Source of the DNA: Climacium dendroides | Lineage: Eukaryota > Streptophyta > Bryopsida > Hypnales > Climaciaceae | Direction of reading: 5' to 3' | DNA length: 64,000 nucleotides | Assembly: GCA_950106755.1 (NCBI GenBank) | Contig: OX467089.1 | Location: 18,333,345-18,397,344, forward strand | In this document: positions 1 through 11,340 of the stretch, piece by piece | Layout of the letters: every line of letters starts with the position of its first letter | Position numbering within the stretch: the first letter of the stretch is position 1 | Notes under the pieces: generated by a model | Seen by the model: only the letters and a program-made list of their open reading frames with translations | What the model was told of the DNA's origin: nothing | Database searches by the model: none | Made by a program: the position numbers and the translations under genes

Positions 1-2
1 TG

Positions 3-350
3 ACGAGGGACCTGCGAAGGGAGCTGGAGTCCAAATTTGAATCATTAGAGAAATTCAACAATTTCTCTGATTATTGGTTGCACCAAGACTGGCTGGATAA
101 ACAGGTGGTTGCCTTCGCAACCAATATAGTGTCAAATTGGTGTTACCACACGGGGAAGAAAGAAGATGGTAGCGATTGGGACACGCAGAATAAAGAGGTG
201 GTTGCAAAGTTGAAAATCATTCAAAACTTTGCTCAACAATTTTCTTCATCGCGTAAGAAAAAACAAGCACCATGGAAGCGACAATTGAAGACGCCATAAC
301 GGCTCATTGTGTGAGTGGAACATTCAAGTGGCTTGAAAGTACAGTGAAAG
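3..350 (+). pseudogene. Protein kinase gene, 5' fragment before the LTR insertion
   Basis: This is the left half of a plant protein kinase gene whose other half starts at 3779. One open frame runs from the window edge to the stop at 297-299, with a Trp-rich, charged stretch (residues DYWLHQDWLDKQ). A second frame starting at 272 (residues MEATIEDAITAH) continues to 350 and joins in frame with the kinase domain once the LTR and one copy of GAAAG are removed. The two frames overlap, and one missing A in the A-run at about 257-264 would unite them, so a frameshift is likely here, although an unseen splice is possible. The gene starts upstream of the window. The region N-terminal to the kinase domain has no fold I recognise. 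Confidence 0.55.
346..350. repeat. Target site duplication GAAAG, left copy
   Basis: GAAAG at 346-350 is repeated at 3779-3783. The two copies immediately flank a segment that begins TG and ends CA on the minus strand, as expected for an LTR insertion with 5-bp target duplication. The pair defines the edges of the solo LTR between them. Confidence 0.85.
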
Positions 351-1567
351 TGTCGCAGTACAGGGTAAGCAATTTCCCTATTATACTCACAAAAATCACT
401 CTAGAGCATAACAAAATGACCCTAAAGATCGAACCCACGAGATCCTGTGAAGTAGCTAACTCTAACAAGGAGATAAACTAAATTAAACCCCTTAATTTCA
501 CTTTTTCGGTTCTACCTCTAACGACCGGAACAACCAAAACCAACCGGAAAGTTTCAACCGGACTGTATCCTACTTCCAGTTTTACTAGTTCCCTGATTTC
601 TGGGCTGACTTATCAATTCTGGACCCTACAACTTCCGGTCTTATATATCCTCCTAGGCAGATCCGATCCGGTCCACCCTTCCGTACCCGGTTTAGTTTTA
701 CCTCTGTTTTACCATTAGAGGGTTCGCCGCTTGCTTTTGAAAGTGGTAGGCCCACCACTCCTTCCGTGACTTATAGTGGCTAAAGACCCACTTTCCTATC
801 CATTGATCCCCTAACTAACACGGATCCGGTTTGATCTTTCACAATAATCCGAATAGTAATCCGAATCACAGGTCACACAAAGACCCCCCGTACGATCCTC
901 TCATACTACAACGACCTTGACACTAATCCGTTCCGCATGAAGTTCAGTGGCTACAAGTGAATCTGTCCGTTCCAACACCTACGAAAGTTCCTTCGTTCAC
1001 CCACAACGGTGGCAAGACCTCACAGGAGTCAGGATACTCGACCGGATTTCCCACCTAGGAGTTCTAGCGCAGCTAAGGAATCCCTCCCTATCCGCCTAGC
1101 CTGATCAACGGATCTCTCACCCGGAATGCTAAATTTTTGTAGCTGCTGAGGCACTGGAATCCACTCCTAACTCTTCATAACCTACTCACATGTACCTAGA
1201 ACCGGAAACATACATCAAGGGGAGAAACTCTACCAACACCTCCGTACTCACTTTCCTATTCTGACTTAGTGCACTCTTTCCAATACTCGGGAAAAATACA
1301 CAAAAGTTAGTTTAAAGGAAAGTACACAAGGAAATGCCAAAAGAACTCTCTCCCGTCTCTAGCTCAGAGACTGTTTTATATACAAAAAGCAAAAAGCAAA
1401 AAGTGAATACATGATTTCCGCCTCTGAAGGCGCTGACAATCCGGTCCTACATTATCCTAACCGGATTCTATTCCGGTTCCTATCTATAAGTCCTATTTTT
1501 ACAATCCTTCCTGTTCCGTCTCATACATTCGGGATCCAATGGTAGGGCTCTCATCAGGTCTCTCCAA

Positions 1568-3175
1568 CTACTCGAAGACCTCATTTAGATTCCGGTTCCT
1601 TTCTCCATCCGTAGGTAGAACCGGATGTTCTTCCTCAGCTTCCAGGGAGTCCAAATCTATCGGCTGATGTCCGGTCGAGGGTGTATCCTTCTTGGCCCTG
1701 CTTGACTGGGGCGTCTTGTCCTTTCCCAGCTCTTGAGCTACGTCTTCCGGAAACAAGTCCGGAAGAGAAATTTCCAAGAGCCGGACCGGAATTTCTGTCA
1801 ACTTCTGGCTACTCTCCACGATCCGATCCACTGACTCCCGTGCCTTGGATAGGAGCTTCTCCATCTGCTCCTCAAAATCGGTGAGGATGTGTACCACCTT
1901 GGTTCCGGATATCTTCTTGTCCTTGTGCACCTCCTCTTCGAACAGGCGCGCCTTGGTGATTGCGGCTCCGGGTCCTCCAAGCACGTCCTTCACTTCCGCG
2001 GCCAACTTCTTCATTTCCTCCGCCATCTCCTTTGTCGCGGTGGCGTTCTCAAGCAACACGAATAGTTCGGCCTTGAGGGTATCCACCTCATCGTGCTGCC
2101 ACTTGCTTTCCTCCTTCATCTTCCGGAGCTCTTCTGAATTGATAACACTTTCAGCCACCTTCCTCGGCAATTGACTGTCTGGTTCCGCTCCGATTAATTC
2201 CGCGATCTCCCCGAGCGCCCGCTTCTTAATTTCCCAATCCGCCCGGATTCCGCAGAGGATCCCAACCAACTCGTCGAACGGATCTTTGGTCCCGGATCCG
2301 GATGCCACATCCGGTCCGGTTGGAGTCTCACTTCTGCGCGGACGCGGATGTCCCGGGGGCGTTCCTCGATTCCGAGTCGGAGTGGTCTTCTGCCTCTTGT
2401 TGGGAACATACGGTTCCTCCTCTTCCTCTTCTTCTTCTTCCTCCTCCTCGGTTTCGTTTCCGAAATCCGCTTCTTGGTCGGACTCGGATTCGTCGTACTT
2501 CATGGTCCGCTCTTGGGCCTTCCATACCTTCAGCTCCACTTCCGTCAGCAGTTCCTGTTGCTGGTAGAGGTGGTACACATAAGGGCACAGGGGGGTAGCC
2601 CTACTTCTCCCCACTCTCGTAGTAAGCTGGGACACCAGATCAAAGAAGATCTGGCCCCAGTCTACTTTCTGGGTTCCGCTTAGCGCTCCGAAAATCGTGT
2701 TAGCCAAGGTAATAGTCACCCTGGTGGGCTTTTCCGGATGCAAAACCGGAACCAGGAACTGGAGCAGACGTCGCTCCCGGTCATCAAGGCAGTCTTCGAC
2801 CGCGTAGCCGTCCTTCGGATTTACTACGCTTCCGAACTTGCCCTGGACGAAATCATCCTTCCAGTTGGCAAGGCCGAGTCCTCCTGGCCGGAATCCGTAT
2901 ACGTCCCGCCACAAAGCCTCGGTCCATTGGACCGGATTCCCTCTCAGGGTGTTATCGAACTGATTCGATACGCCACTCAGGAGTTCTCTAACCATCCTCT
3001 CATCTTTGAAACCCCAAGGTTTCAAAGCTAACCCCTGACAACCCATCAACGACAAATCCTCTCTGAGCTCTCCCTGTTCCGGTTCCTTGGTCGGCATGAC
3101 CGGAACTACTTTTCTAAGCTTTACTTCACTTGGGGGCGGGGTGTTAGAACCTCTCTTCCGGTTCAGCCGCGGCAT
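1568..3175 (-). CDS. LTR-encoded ORF of family C, 535 residues, function unknown
   Basis: This is an uninterrupted 535-codon frame inside the family-C solo LTR. The ATG at 3173-3175 is the first in the frame and lies downstream of the TATA-like box. Residues 40-220 form a globular region homologous to the family-A LTR ORF, sharing GCxGL near the start, NxTLRGxPVxWTE, NPKDxxA, PEKPTRVTIT, ANTIFGA and YxYHLYxQQELL. An acidic run of about 13 Glu follows at about residue 240, then basic KRQK and RPRR patches, then a region with coiled-coil character and the shared ISGTKVVxIxxDF motif, and an acidic C-terminus. It is not gag or pol. The N-terminal block resembles the domain annotated as 'putative plant transposon protein', which is my inference. 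Its frame is open although the element's internal region is gone. Confidence 0.7.
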   Translation of the reverse strand: MPRLNRKRGSNTPPPSEVKLRKVVPVMPTKEPEQGELREDLSLMGCQGLALKPWGFKDERMVRELLSGVSNQFDNTLRGNPVQWTEALWRDVYGFRPGGLGLANWKDDFVQGKFGSVVNPKDGYAVEDCLDDRERRLLQFLVPVLHPEKPTRVTITLANTIFGALSGTQKVDWGQIFFDLVSQLTTRVGRSRATPLCPYVYHLYQQQELLTEVELKVWKAQERTMKYDESESDQEADFGNETEEEEEEEEEEEEPYVPNKRQKTTPTRNRGTPPGHPRPRRSETPTGPDVASGSGTKDPFDELVGILCGIRADWEIKKRALGEIAELIGAEPDSQLPRKVAESVINSEELRKMKEESKWQHDEVDTLKAELFVLLENATATKEMAEEMKKLAAEVKDVLGGPGAAITKARLFEEEVHKDKKISGTKVVHILTDFEEQMEKLLSKARESVDRIVESSQKLTEIPVRLLEISLPDLFPEDVAQELGKDKTPQSSRAKKDTPSTGHQPIDLDSLEAEEEHPVLPTDGERNRNLNEVFE

Positions 3176-3486
3176 GAGGGTAGCTCTACCCGGTTTTCAC
3201 TCTCTACAGTCCTAAAAAGGGAGCGCGCGACACTCAGATGTTCCGCTCCGCCTGTAATCTACCCTACCGGCGTGCTCACACTCTTAGCTTCTCACGTATC
3301 CGCTCGCACTCAAGGTCTCACCCACTCATGTCCGGAAGAGATCTCTCCGTCTCACACCCCTCACTCACTTCCGTACCCTCTTGTACTTCCTCTCCCTTGC
3401 CGTGGTCAATGATAGAAACGTCAGGCGCTAAATCAAGAAACAACAACACGTGGAAATCCAGAGACCTGAAAATGGGCAGGGCCAGG

Positions 3487-3497
3487 CTTTATATAGT
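3487..3497 (-). promoter_or_regulatory. TATA box of the family-C LTR
   Basis: The minus strand reads CTATATAAAGC here, about 310 bp upstream of the LTR ORF start and about 280 bp inside the LTR start. It is a canonical plant TATA context followed by a GC-richer stretch. Spacing and orientation fit the LTR promoter. Confidence 0.5.
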
Positions 3498-3778
3498 CCT
3501 GACGCCCTGGACTGTCTTTATGACCAGTCGGATATCCGGTTCGGTTCTTGACACCCGGTTATCTCTAATCCGGTCAACAAGATTCCGGTTGGAAATACTA
3601 TCCGGTTGTACATCTAATCCGTTCCGCTTTGACCTAAAACCGGATTAGTTCCGTAAGGTAATTTTGGTGACTATTTTTGGATTTATTTTTCTTTCTAGAT
3701 GAATCCGGATACCTATTTCTAATTTCCGGTTCGCTCAAAAGGGTAAACAAATAAAAATCAAAAATATGAGTTGTCACA

Positions 3779-4808
3779 GAAAGTCATCCCCATGCCGGAC
3801 AATAGTGCGGTTGGTTCATATGGGACCGTGAGGAAGGTGATGCTTACAAAACTTGAGAGCATTCCTAGTTGGATATTTTTTGCTGGGAAGAGCTTGAAAA
3901 CCACAAATGAAAAGGAGAAGCGCCAAGGGATCATCAATGAGACGAGAGGGTGTCCAGTGATACATCATGGCATCATTCGAATTGCGTACATCCATCCTAA
4001 AACGATGGAAGGCTATACCCTATGGTGGAATGGAGGATCTCTAATTTCTTTTTTATCCAAGTACAATTCGAAAGTGAACGAATCAGTGGATGTGGATGAC
4101 ATTGAGCGTGAACAAGGTACGCTGCTGACAAAAGAAGAGCTTGCATGGGTTGCAACTTACCGAAGGAACCGAATGAACTTGGCACTCTCCTTGCTTGTCA
4201 TTGTGGGGAAATACCACGATGCGCAGTACATGCACAACGACATAACTCCATCCAATGTTTTGCTCCATTTTGATGATTGGAAAGAGCACAGGGTGTACAT
4301 AGGGATATGTGATTGGAGACTTTCTAGCCGAGTTGTAGAGAAGGAGCCATCAAGGTATGGCTTTCCCAACATGGAGACCCTAGCGAAGGAAAAGAAAAAG
4401 CGAAAGTTTGCAGCCCCTGAGTTGTTTTATGTATACGGAGAGCAGGGTTCAACTAATTCAATTGAGGCCATGCAGAAAATGCATTTGTACTCCATGGCAG
4501 CTGATGCATATGCGGCGGGATGGATAGCAGCTGCAATTTGGCAAGAAGAGTGGGACCCCAAATACTTTACAACGAAGAATCCAGAGCAATATGTGAACCT
4601 CAGGATCAAATTGAGAAGCCTCATGAAAGATGATGTGGGTGTACATACTTGGCAATTGCGAAACATCTCAAATATATATAAAACCAGATGTATTCTCTAC
4701 TCAAAATGTCATAATATATTAATATGCCATATCATTGTTCTTTCTCATTGCATTTTAATTTTTTATGAATTCTATGAGTTGATGGTAAAACCTCTACAAA
4801 AACAGTGA
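3779..4808 (+). pseudogene. Protein kinase domain, 3' fragment after the LTR insertion
   Basis: The second copy of the GAAAG duplication leads directly into a kinase domain in frame with the exon ending at 350. Visible motifs in order: glycine loop GSYGTV (about 3810), AGKSLK as a candidate Lys strand, the catalytic loop MHNDITPSNVLL (HND in place of HRD, with the Asn of DxxxxN kept), GICDWRLSS in the DFG position (DWR), and AAPELFY as the APE motif. DAYAAGWIAAAIWQEEW follows as helix F. The reading frame runs to 4808, but similarity fades after about 4660, where AT-rich sequence begins. The C-lobe end is therefore missing or lies in an unseen exon. The altered DFG and the broken gene point to a pseudogene or a recent knockout. 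I cannot assign the kinase subfamily. Confidence 0.65.
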
Positions 4809-5830
4809 ATGCAGTAGTTTGGTATAAAAATACATACATTGTATTTTTTTAGTAGGTCTATGTTTTTTTTTGTTTTCTTTTGAACAAATGGAAAAAACAA
4901 TGCATTAAAAAAACAAGTCTATGTTCTAGAAGTTAATGAAGCCCCCCCTCCAAAAGAAAGTAATTGATCCACCAAAAAAAAGAATGACATTGAAGTAGAT
5001 TGGAATAATTTTAGTAATGAAAAAAATAAATAAAAGGATAGAGAATGATGGAACAAAAAAATAAGAATAATGGCTTTGAGTTCAGATGGAATAACTTTAG
5101 TGAATTAGAAAAATAAAATAGAGAAGGGAAAGATTGAACAAATAAAGCAGAACTATGAATTCGAATAAAATAGTCTTCCTAATTAATGAACCAAAACAAA
5201 ATAGAAATTGGAATGTTAGAACATGAAAATTGTCCATTTCTTTCAAAAAAAATGTTCGAAAAGAAAAGAATAACTATGAGTTGGGATGGGAGAGTTTTAG
5301 GAATGAAGAAAAAAAAAAAGAGAATGATCCGAACCGAAAAGAATGGCATAGAGTTGGGATGGGAAGAGCTTTGTTCATTAATGGAAAAAAAATAGGAAAG
5401 GAAATGATGGAACAAATACAAAATGGATTGGGCTTGGGTTGGAACAATTTTGTGAGAGAGAGAAGCCCACAAAAAATAGTGTGTCAAAGTGATTTCAACT
5501 AACACCCCAAAAAATTACCATTTAGTTCAAATAGAGTTGGAATACCACAAAAAATAAATGGAATTCACTTGGGATGAAAGAGTTTTGCTATGGAGCAAAC
5601 AATGAAAGGAATGGGAATGATCAACGAAAAAGAAATGGCCTCGGCTTGGGATGGAACAATTTTGCTAATCACGGAAAATAAAATAGGAAAAAAAAGTCAT
5701 TCCATCGTACACAAGTGGCATTGAATTCAAATAAAAGACTTATGGTAATGATGCCAAAAAAAATAGGAAAGAGAATGATTCCGCCCAAAAAATAATGGCA
5801 GTCACTTAGAATGGAAGTGTGCTTTAAAAA
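4809..5830. repeat. A-rich degenerate tandem repeat
   Basis: From about 4975 a unit of roughly 80-90 bp recurs with strong drift: an A-rich tract, then variants of GAATGATGGAACAAA, then TTGGGATGGAAGAGTTTT and an AAAATAGGAAA tail. Clear copies occur near 5040, 5130, 5290, 5400, 5560, 5640 and 5760. I see no convincing coding sequence. The short frames here simply read through the A-rich repeats. Confidence 0.5.
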
Positions 5831-5919
5831 TCAATGTCCAAAAGGGGAGATGGGGTGACCAAAGCTTTTGAAAAGCATACCAATTTATTTTAGGGTGGCC
5901 AATTATTTTGAAGGAGTTA

Positions 5920-6225
5920 TATAATCTAACATTAAAAGTAATATGAATGGTGGAGTGCTTTCGAATATGGAAATGCTTTGGGTGTCAGTGTAATATAATG
6001 TAACACCCAAAAAATTTATGGAATGGTGGATTGGTGGAGTGATTTGGACGTGGAAGTGGTTTGGGTGTTACAAACTTATAATGAGGTAATTTAACACCCC
6101 GCAAAAATATGGAATGATGGATTGATTAGGATATGGAATTTATCTGGGTGTTACAGTGATATGATCTAACATTAAATAAAAATATGGACTGTTGTAGTGA
6201 CTTGGAATATGGAATATGAAATGGA
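5920..6225. repeat. Degenerate tandem repeat, about 95-bp unit
   Basis: Three to four drifted units contain variants of TAACACCCAAAAAATTTATGG, GGAATGGTGGATTGGTGGAG and a GGGTGTTACA end. The unit begins and ends with complementary short motifs (AACACCC and GGGTGTT), so each could form a small hairpin. Confidence 0.45.
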
Positions 6226-6240
6226 AATATGTAAAAAGCA

Positions 6241-9200
6241 TATTAATTTAGTATATTTATTAAATCCCGTCCACGCCCTGACGATGGCGTCTGCGCCCAG
6301 ACGATGGCGTCCGTGCCCTATATGTTCCAGAATCCACGTGGCATCCTAGTGGCATCCACATGGCCTATTTTTCCATTTTCATAAAGTCAACTTTTTGTTA
6401 ACTGTATCGGACGGGCGAACCGGACGTCCGTCTATTATGACAACCATGCTCAAACGGTGTTGCTTAGATTCAAAACAATTGGTGTTTCAAAACAACAATT
6501 GGTTTTTGGACATCAATGGATGGTGCTTGGGCGTAAAAGTTGGATTGTTTATAAATTTTAAATTTATGATAATTTGTGTGGTACACAAATTGACACAACC
6601 TACTTGATTATGACTAACTTGACTTGTCTTAAGGTCAAGTCTATTCTTAAAGATACCAATTAAGAGCTCATTGCCTTTGGAGGAAGCTAAACTCCTTGAA
6701 ACAATTTTCAATAAAATTTTGTAGGAAGAAAATTGGAATTGACATCTAACCCTAGTTGTTTCATATTTTTTGGACTTTTGTAGAACTAAGTACAATTGAA
6801 GTTGAAATGCAATGGTCAATAAAAGCGATCACCTCTTGAAATGTACACTTCTGGTACATTGAAGAAAACAAAATGTACCTTTGTGTCATGATTCCTTTTA
6901 GAACTGGCTACCTTAACCTTTAAAAGACATTTCAAATCCGGGGGTGTTCAAATTTCATTAGATTTCTACATTAAAATATAAAATTTAAAAATTTGATGCT
7001 TTTTACATGTAGTAATATACGTCTAAAATAAATTATTATTTTTTCATAATTGAAAATATAAAATTGAATTTCATTGAAATTTTTAAGGAAATTTCTTTGT
7101 AAAAGAAAAAACTAATTATAAAAACGATTTAAATAATATAATTTCTTGATTAAAATTATAAATAATAGTGAAAAATATCAAGGCATAAATGAAATTTTTT
7201 TGAACTCATACCAAGAGATATTTGATAGTAAAAGTTCAAAAGTGAGGTATTTTGAATTTTTAAGAGGCCATCCTCAAAGTGTTGGAAAAATTACAAATTT
7301 AATTATTTAAAAAAAATTAAAATGGAATAAAACATAGATCATTAAAGCTCAATTTTTTTAGGTAAGCTTAAAAGCATTTACAATGAAGAACTATGTGAAA
7401 AATTCAAGTTTGACTTTCAAAATGACCATAGGGCTTACAACTTCCTTTAACCCCTCACTAATAAAGTGGACCAAAAGTGTCCTCACATAGTTTCAAGTCC
7501 AATTCAAAGTGATGTAACTTTTGCATCCAATGTCCAAATTCAATAAAACTTGTTGGGAAATTTGAACTCTCTTTTCTAGTTTATGCGATAAAATTTTCAG
7601 ATCAATTTAAGATGTAATGATTTCTTGGAAGTCAATCGAAGTTCACCAAATTGCATTTGAAGGCTACAACTTCAAAGGCTTGTATCTCCTTCATCCAATG
7701 TTCGTTTTCAATAAATTTTGTTGTGTTATGTTTCCCTTGAAGTCTAGTTATTGTGGTAAAATTTTCATATCAACTCAAGTTGTTTGGAATGTTTAGAAGG
7801 GCAATGGCACAATATGGGTATCACTTTTGGAACTCTCCATACTTTAGAAAAACGTCCTTCCGGAAATGAAAACAATATTGGAAAATTACAAAAAGTACTT
7901 GGTGTTATAGAAGGTATGTTGGTACACCACAATCATATGCTATATAGGTCAAATTCAACAATTGAATTTTCTCCTAATTTTACATAATCAACACCTAATC
8001 ACATTATAGTAGTGAAACTGTGAAAAGACTACATATATAAGGTTTTCTATTAAAACAACTAGGCATGCACCTTATTAAGCATATCATATGGTTTTAGGAG
8101 AAAGATGTTATGAAATCATAGTCATTTTAAATTGTGTAAAAAATTGTGATTTTTAGAAGTTCTCCCAAATAAGAAAATATAGTAATATATCAAATTAAGA
8201 GTTAAAATTAAATATGGATATGATTCAAACATTTTTTTAAAACTAATTATCATGTTTATGAAAAATTTCTTTATAAATTGGAATTTTGGACTGTTCCTTT
8301 TGCCTCAAATTTGAAACTAAGACAGTTCCAGATTCGACAATAAAAGAATGAAAAGAAATATCAAAATTGTTCAATTATTCTTGCTCAATAGTATTTTGGA
8401 TGGAGTATTACAACTTTCTCATAGATTTGTCATCATATTCATTTTAAATAAAAAATGTATAATTTCCAACACACATTGAATGAGTCGAAAAATGATAGTG
8501 TTTTAGTGAGATAGTCTTTTTAAAACCCATATCGTGCCATTGCTAGGAAGCAATTTGAAGTTCAAAATTCCAACATTTTTGGATTACAGTGAACTTTGGT
8601 AGCGTGTTTCTTCTTCATATAGCCTAAGATCTTCATTTTTTAAATTCATATAGTCATTAATATATACTCCATATATTCTTGCTACTTTAGTTTTCATGTC
8701 AACTAGCATTGGTTAATATTATGATTGATGATTTTACAAAAGTTGAGGTCTTTCTACATTCTGAGTGTGGTCCACAGACATTGCGCTTGTCTCTTGCTTT
8801 GAACACCTTGAAATCATGTCAATGATGGATTAATACTGAGTTGGGAGATGTGGTAAATTTCCTTTTGTTTTCAGAATGAAGAATGGGTTTACTCTATTTA
8901 ATCTCACTGCTTCCGAGTGCCTTAAATTTAGTTCATTGCTAGATAATTTTGGTGGTTCACTTGTGGTTTGTAAATTGTAGATCACTATTTGCGACTATTT
9001 GATTTTTGTGCATTTTCTCGTTTCGAATTAATATCTATGGTTTGTGGATTGATTTGGAACTGAATTCCGTTTGGAGCAAATAAGTTTTGAATGCCTTTGT
9101 GCAACCATTCAATCAGCATTCTACATTCCAATGGCGGCATTTGCTATTGTAACAAAATTTCCAAAGATTGGTACTCTTGCTAATGTCCTTTTTGTATTTT

Positions 9201-9270
9201 AGATCTTTGCCTATTTCAATTTTTAGAGTGTGACTGTGCACTTTAGTGTTGTAATTGTGGCCAATTAAAA
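6241..9270. other. AT-rich intergenic DNA, no gene seen
   Basis: A short GC-richer island at 6265-6430 holds two copies of GACGATGGCGTC followed by repeated CACGTGG/CACATGG words. The rest is AT-rich with many stops in all frames. Two drifted direct repeats of about 150 bp lie at 7490-7640 and 7650-7795, sharing TGCATCCAATGTCC-like, TTCAATAAA and TAAAATTTTCA words. I found no exon with coding character. Confidence 0.5.
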
Positions 9271-9273
9271 CTC

Positions 9274-9325
9274 GAATATGGACATGTCTGATGAGATGAC
9301 AATATGGACATGTCTGATGAGATGA
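9274..9325. repeat. 26-bp tandem duplication
   Basis: Two identical adjacent copies of a 26-bp unit beginning AATATGGACATG and ending GAGATGAC. Perfect identity suggests a recent slippage or duplication. Confidence 0.8.
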
Positions 9326-9329
9326 CAAT

Positions 9330-11300
9330 ATTACAACTTAAGGTGAAGTGGTTCTACACCATGATCTTGTGGCCTTGAACCAAGCAATTCTTTGTCGACC
9401 CAACAATAAGTTTGGATTTTCACACACATGCATTTTCCTTTTTCTTCCTAAATCATATTATTTCCTTCCTTGCCATATGTGTGATCCACCGCATGGTTTT
9501 CATGGAATTGCAAGTGCCAATTTAATGAAATTGATGTTCAAATGTGGTCATTAATCAAAGAATGTGTGTAATTTGCTTCGATATTTTTTGAATGGAGCAA
9601 TTCAAATTTTCCCTCTTGAATGAAATCTTTATCCTTTTTAAGTTTATTAGCACTACGGATTCTGGTTTCAAAAAAGGTGAGCCAACAAGAAACTCATCTA
9701 AGCACTAGAAAAAACTAACTTTCAACTCTTTGAACATCACATTTTGGCATTAATACTGAAATTTGCCAAAATGATGAATGTGCTCATTGGTTTTTAATTA
9801 TTTACATATGATGAATAGATAGAAGGACTGTATTTGCACTTACCTGTTTAATTCAGGATATTCTATGCATTTGGAAGTAGTACCTGGCTAGGAGGTTTAC
9901 TCGGATACTTGTCCAAATGATCGCCTTAATAAGTATGGTGGTCTATAACTCTGTATGGACACTAATACAATGTGACACTACTTAGCCACTATCTAGATGT
10001 TTTTATGACTAAGGAGATGTCTAGACTAAAGTTGAAGAAGTATTGTTGTTTAAAACTTAGCTTCCATGTTGCTATTGATTTAGTCACATTTGGGGCGTTG
10101 CTTTTGAAACGTTTGCATTTTGCATTGGGAATTTGTATCTCCTACTATATGCAACATTTTCAATGTATATTGAGCTCTATAACTTGAGTATTGTTTATAC
10201 AAATGAATGGGTGATAATAGTATATTAGAACATCAATTATAATAACAATAATCTAATATTTCATAAAGTATTGTATTTGGTAATATTCTATAGAAAACAT
10301 TGTATTCTATAGAATTCTATACTATTGTATATTTGACATATAATATACCTACACAATATTTTGTACATCCATTTGGTATACAACACTATTCATAATATAA
10401 TAGAATGTTGTACTTTGTAAATTCATGATAGGAATTTTTTACAATCTATATTATACCTTCTCTCTTCCTCTACCTTGACTAAGATTATGGGACATTGTCT
10501 TCACTTAGGAACAAATTTGAGAACAACATTGAGAGCCATTAACCGATGTTTGATTCTTAAACATATTTGTTTGAGACATTGCTTTTGAACAATGTTTCTT
10601 ATTAAAATATGGTTTAGGAAAGGAAATGTGGCTTCACAAATGTTGTTTAGCCTTACAAATTCTAGTAGTATAATTATGTACTTAACTAATTTTATAAACT
10701 TAAGGGGAAGAAGATAATTATTAATATTATTGATTTATTGTTAGGCTAAGATGAATAAATGCAAAAACATGAGAATTTGACTTTGGGTAAGGATATTAGT
10801 ATTATTGATTTTTTTGACTAGGTTTCTACAATCCATAATTTGGGACTAATGCTTTGTTCAAAGAAATTTAGTCTAACCCTTAAAGGACAATGCATGTCCT
10901 ATGGACATTTTGAAAGTCAAATTTTGAATTTTCACATAGTCCTTGGTTCTAAATGTTTTTAAGCTTAACTAAGAAAATGTAGCTCCAACAATCTACTTTT
11001 TACTCAATTCATTTTTTTGTCAAAATTGTAATTAATGTGACACTTTGAAGATACCATACAAAAAGTTTAAAATACACTTCTTTTAAACTTTTTTTGAATC
11101 GAATTTCTCTTGGTGTGAGCTCAATAATCTCATCAATTATACCAAGATGTTTGTTACTATTATTTCCATTTCTCTTAAACATTTCATACTATTTTTAAGT
11201 ATTTTGTAATTGCTATGATATATACAAAGAAATTATTTAAATAATCATATGAACTTTAATTTGATGTTTCTAATTATGAAAAAATTAAATTAAATTTTAG
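9330..11300. other. AT-rich intergenic DNA, no gene seen
   Basis: There is no coding signal. The segment 10200-10440 is built from repeated TATTCTATAGAA-like and ATAATATA words. No RNA gene was recognised. Confidence 0.45.

Positions 11301-11302
<2 letters not shown>

Positions 11303-11337
<35 letters not shown>
11303..11337. repeat. (AT)n microsatellite
   Basis: Uninterrupted alternating AT of about 35 bp. Likely variable in length. Confidence 0.9.

Positions 11338-11340
<3 letters not shown>

Larger units (their letters stand above)
351..3778 (-). mobile_element. Solo LTR, family C, 3.43 kb, minus orientation
   Basis: Read on the minus strand the segment begins TGTGACAACTCA (3778) and ends TACTGCGACA (351), with perfect 5-bp duplications GAAAG on both sides. 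No gag, pol, PBS or PPT lies inside, so this is a solo LTR left by LTR-LTR recombination. It carries a TATA-like box near 3490 and, about 310 bp downstream of that, a long ORF (1568-3175). A related fragment lies at 32790-33617. The sequence is dense in CCGGA and TCCGG motifs, like families A and B. The insertion breaks a kinase gene. Confidence 0.85.

Noticed and set aside
2286..2683. Plus-strand frames with Ser, Leu or Phe runs opposite the LTR C ORF
   Set aside because: They are the complement of the poly-Glu stretch of the minus-strand ORF and have no independent support.
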